Source: Zavarzinia compransoris (lineage in GTDB: Bacteria > Pseudomonadota > Alphaproteobacteria > Zavarziniales > Zavarziniaceae). Taken from it: DNA of 64,000 nucleotides. Below the pieces are notes generated by a model. That model did no database searches. It was given only the letters and a program-made list of their open reading frames with translations, and had not been told where the DNA came from. The position numbers and the translations under genes were made by a program. Positions 61,748 through 64,000 of this stretch are shown here, in pieces (the first letter of the stretch is position 1; each line of letters starts with the position of its first letter). Location: positions 124,001 through 188,000 of the forward strand of contig NZ_QGLF01000005.1 of NCBI RefSeq assembly GCF_003173055.1. The letters are read 5' to 3'.

Positions 61748-61893
61748 GATGCACCTGGGGAAAGCTGCCGCCAGCTTAGGACGCTTCGATGAAACCGCAC
61801 ATGCAATCTCTGCATGCCCTATCCCCTGCATGCCCTGCCGGGAAGGGGCCCGGATCGCCGACCCGGGCCCCGTCGGTCACAGTGCCCTGGCGG

Positions 61894-63525
61894 TCACAGC
61901 GCCTTGGCGCGGTCGCGCAGGACGAATTTCTGCACCTTGCCGGTCGAGGTCTTGGGCAATTCCTCGAACACCACGGTGCGCGGCACCTTGTAGCCGGCGA
62001 GATTGGCCTTGCAGAAGGCGATGACCTCGTCTTCCGTCAGGCTTTCGCCCGCCTTCACGTTGATGAAGGCGCAAGGGGTCTCGCCCCATTTCTCGTCCGG
62101 GCGGGCGACGACCGCGGCTTCCAGGATCTTCGGGTGCTTGTAGAGCACGTCCTCCACCTCGATGGTCGAGATATTCTCGCCGCCCGAGATGATGATGTCC
62201 TTCGAGCGGTCGCGCAGCTGGATATAGCCGTCCGGGTGGATGACGCCGAGGTCGCCCGAATGGAACCAGCCGCCGGCGAAAGCCTCGTCCGACGCCTTGG
62301 GGTTGCGCAGGTAGCCCTTCATCACCAGGTTGCCGCGGAACATGACCTCGCCCATGGTCAGGCCGTCGCGCGGTACCGGGGTCATGGTGCCCGGGTCCAT
62401 GACGTCGAGCCCGGCCAGCAGCGGCGACTTCACGCCCTGGCGCGCCTTCAGCGCCGCCTGCTCGTCGGTCGAGAGCGCGTCCCAATCCTCGTTCCAGGCG
62501 CAGATCGTGGCCGGGCCATAGGTTTCGGTCAGGCCGTAGAGATGGGTGATCTTGAAGCCGTTGTCTTCCATCGCCGCGATGACGGCGGCCGGCGGCGGTG
62601 CCGCGGCGGTGAAGAGTTCGACCGGATGGGGCAGGGGGCGCTTCGCCTCGGCGCCGGCATTGATCAGCATGCCCATGACGATGGGCGCGCCGCACAGGTG
62701 GGTGACCTTGTATGTCTCGATCGAGGCGTAGATCGCCGCCGCCTCGACCCGGCGCAGGCAGACATGGGTGCCGCCGACGATGGCGAGCGACCAGGTGAAG
62801 CACCAGCCGTTGCAATGGAACATCGGCAGGGTCCAGAGATAGACCGACTTGCCGGTCATCCCCGCCGAGACGATGTTGTCGACCGCGTTCAGATAGGCGC
62901 CGCGGTGGTGGTAGACGACGCCCTTCGGATTGCCCGTGGTGCCCGAGGTATAGTTCAGGCTGATGGCGCGCCACTCGTCGTCGGGCCCGGTCCAGGCGAA
63001 GTCCGGATCGCCGGCGGCGATGAAATCCTCGTATTCGATCGCGCCCAGGCGCTCGCCCCGGCCCGTGTACTGGGGATCGTCGATGTCGATGACCAGGGGC
63101 TTCGCCTTGGCGATCTCGAGCGCCGCCTTGATCACATGCGAGAATTCGCGGTCGGTGATCAGCACCTTGGTCTCGGCATGGTCGAGGGTGAAGGCGATGG
63201 TCGCGGCATCGAGGCGGATGTTCAGCGTGTTCAGCACGGCGCCGGTCATGGGCACGCCGAAATGGGCGTCCAGCACCGGCGGGGTGTTCGGCGCCATCAC
63301 GGAAACCGTGTCGCCGATGCCGACGCCGCGTGCCGCCAGCGCCGAGGCGAGGCGCCGCGCGCGGGCATAGGCTTCGGCGTAAGTATAGCGCAACTCGCCG
63401 TGGATGATGGCCGTCCGCGTCGGATAGACCGCCGCCGCCCGCTCCAGAAAGCCGATCGGCGTCAGCGGGACATAGTTGGCGGCATTCTTGTCGAGGTCGA
63501 CTTCGTAATGATTGATCTTGCTCAT
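61894..63525 (-). CDS. Acyl-CoA synthetase (AMP-dependent, DmdB-like)
   Basis: A 543-residue ANL-family ligase that activates a carboxylic acid to its CoA thioester through an acyl-AMP. The AMP-binding motif is YTSGTTGNPKGV (~187), followed by YGLTETYGPATIC (~320), GWFHSGDLGVIHPDGYIQLRD (in parts: HSGDLGV, DGYIQLRDRSKD) and the C-terminal catalytic Lys in TSTGKVQKF. Overall it resembles medium-chain and 3-methylmercaptopropionyl-CoA ligases. Start at ATG 63525. The 146 bases between the LysE start and this stop hold no gene. Confidence 0.92.
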   Translation of the reverse strand: MSKINHYEVDLDKNAANYVPLTPIGFLERAAAVYPTRTAIIHGELRYTYAEAYARARRLASALAARGVGIGDTVSVMAPNTPPVLDAHFGVPMTGAVLNTLNIRLDAATIAFTLDHAETKVLITDREFSHVIKAALEIAKAKPLVIDIDDPQYTGRGERLGAIEYEDFIAAGDPDFAWTGPDDEWRAISLNYTSGTTGNPKGVVYHHRGAYLNAVDNIVSAGMTGKSVYLWTLPMFHCNGWCFTWSLAIVGGTHVCLRRVEAAAIYASIETYKVTHLCGAPIVMGMLINAGAEAKRPLPHPVELFTAAAPPPAAVIAAMEDNGFKITHLYGLTETYGPATICAWNEDWDALSTDEQAALKARQGVKSPLLAGLDVMDPGTMTPVPRDGLTMGEVMFRGNLVMKGYLRNPKASDEAFAGGWFHSGDLGVIHPDGYIQLRDRSKDIIISGGENISTIEVEDVLYKHPKILEAAVVARPDEKWGETPCAFINVKAGESLTEDEVIAFCKANLAGYKVPRTVVFEELPKTSTGKVQKFVLRDRAKAL

Positions 63526-63610
63526 AGCGGCCCCCCGGGCGGGCATTCTTGTTGGTGTCGAGACTGGCCCTCTCGAACGAAGTGCGCGGCTTGTTTTTTC
63601 AAAATTGTCG

Positions 63611-64000
63611 TCAGCTCGCCGCCGCCACGACCTGTACCGTCCCCTTATAGATCATGTCCAGCGCGACATAGGTAATGATCGCAAGGCCGACATAGGCGAT
63701 CCAGTGATAGCGCTTCAGCAGGGTGACGACCACGCCGGCGGCGATGCCCATCAGGGCGATCGACAGGAGAAGGCCAGCGACCAGCACCCAGAGATGGTCC
63801 CGCGCGATGCCGGCGACCGCCAGCACATTGTCGAGGGACATGGAAACATCGGCGAGCACGATGTGCAGCACCGCGCCCTTGAAACTGGCCGGGGCCTTTT
63901 CGCCGGGGACGAATTCCTCCTCGTCGCCGGCTTCCCGGCCGCTGGCCCGGGCCTTCCGCTGGGCGTCGACCTCGCGCCACATCTTCCACGCGACCCAGAG
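63611..64000 (-). CDS. TerC-family membrane protein (5' part beyond the window)
   Basis: The C-terminal ~129 residues of an integral membrane TerC/YjbE-type protein. The signature VLADVSMSLDNVLAVAG is intact, and helices LWVLVAGLLLSIALMGIAAG and WIAYVGLAIITYVALDMI follow. Upstream is an acidic loop (GDEEEFVPGEKA). The start lies beyond base 64000. Related proteins act in manganese or metal efflux; the substrate is not shown here. Confidence 0.88.
   Translation of the reverse strand, partial: LWVAWKMWREVDAQRKARASGREAGDEEEFVPGEKAPASFKGAVLHIVLADVSMSLDNVLAVAGIARDHLWVLVAGLLLSIALMGIAAGVVVTLLKRYHWIAYVGLAIITYVALDMIYKGTVQVVAAAS

Overview
The window is GC-rich chromosomal DNA of an alphaproteobacterium. 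The support is indirect: high G+C, strong GGAG-type ribosome binding sites, and a gene set (ATP-type PEP carboxykinase, HugZ-like protein, DUF1254/DUF1214 pair, alphaproteobacterial metabolic genes) typical of Rhodospirillales-like bacteria. I cannot name the genus. No rRNA and only one tRNA are present.

Layout. 1-11.3 kb is core chromosome: a HugZ-like heme/iron gene behind a Fur-box-like site, pckA with a clean terminator, a GT87-like membrane protein, a vWA lipoprotein, a molybdopterin oxidoreductase, polA and a zinc-finger protein. At 11.2 kb a tRNA-Arg(CCG) is the integration site of a 14.85-kb element bounded by an exact 48-bp direct repeat (11264-11311 and 26066-26113). The element has a tyrosine integrase, an AlpA-like regulator, a P4-type primase/helicase split over three genes, two clusters of a GGTGCTACA iteron, and a full HK97-type capsid and packaging set (terS, terL, HNH, portal, fused protease-capsid, connectors). 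It has no tail or lysis gene. This is the profile of a capsid-forming phage-inducible chromosomal island (cf-PICI), a satellite that makes its own heads and takes tails from a helper phage.

26.3-37.3 kb is a complete type I-E CRISPR-Cas locus: cas3, a 376-bp gap, cas8e-cse2-cas7e-cas5e-cas6e-cas1-cas2, and an array of 26 repeats whose leader promoter overlaps the cas2 stop. The cas3-cas8e gap is the most interesting part of the window. It holds a degenerate repeat, a 20-nt spacer-like segment and a second degenerate repeat whose stem has compensatory changes. Next comes a TATAAT promoter element that the spacer-like segment matches, then stable hairpins around a strong Shine-Dalgarno and a four-codon mini-ORF (Met-Glu-Pro-Pro-stop). 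I read this as a CreTA-like, CRISPR-regulated toxin-antitoxin RNA pair guarding a type I-E system. The array also carries two oversized inserts (316 and 181 nt) that are homologous fragments of one phage-type gene in opposite orientations.

37.4-64 kb returns to core genes: a TetR/reductase divergent pair, esterase, Ser/Thr kinase, prfC, lipase-like hydrolase, a histidinol-phosphatase-type gene interrupted in frame by a 105-bp palindromic element, a GlxA-type regulator, a drug-type ABC transporter, glpD, a HAD phosphatase, a DUF1254/DUF1214 pair, an FtsX-type ABC transporter divergent from tesA (as in the E. coli tesA-ybbA-ybbP region), aldo/keto reductase, methyltransferase, VOC protein, LysE exporter, acyl-CoA ligase and a truncated TerC gene at the right edge.
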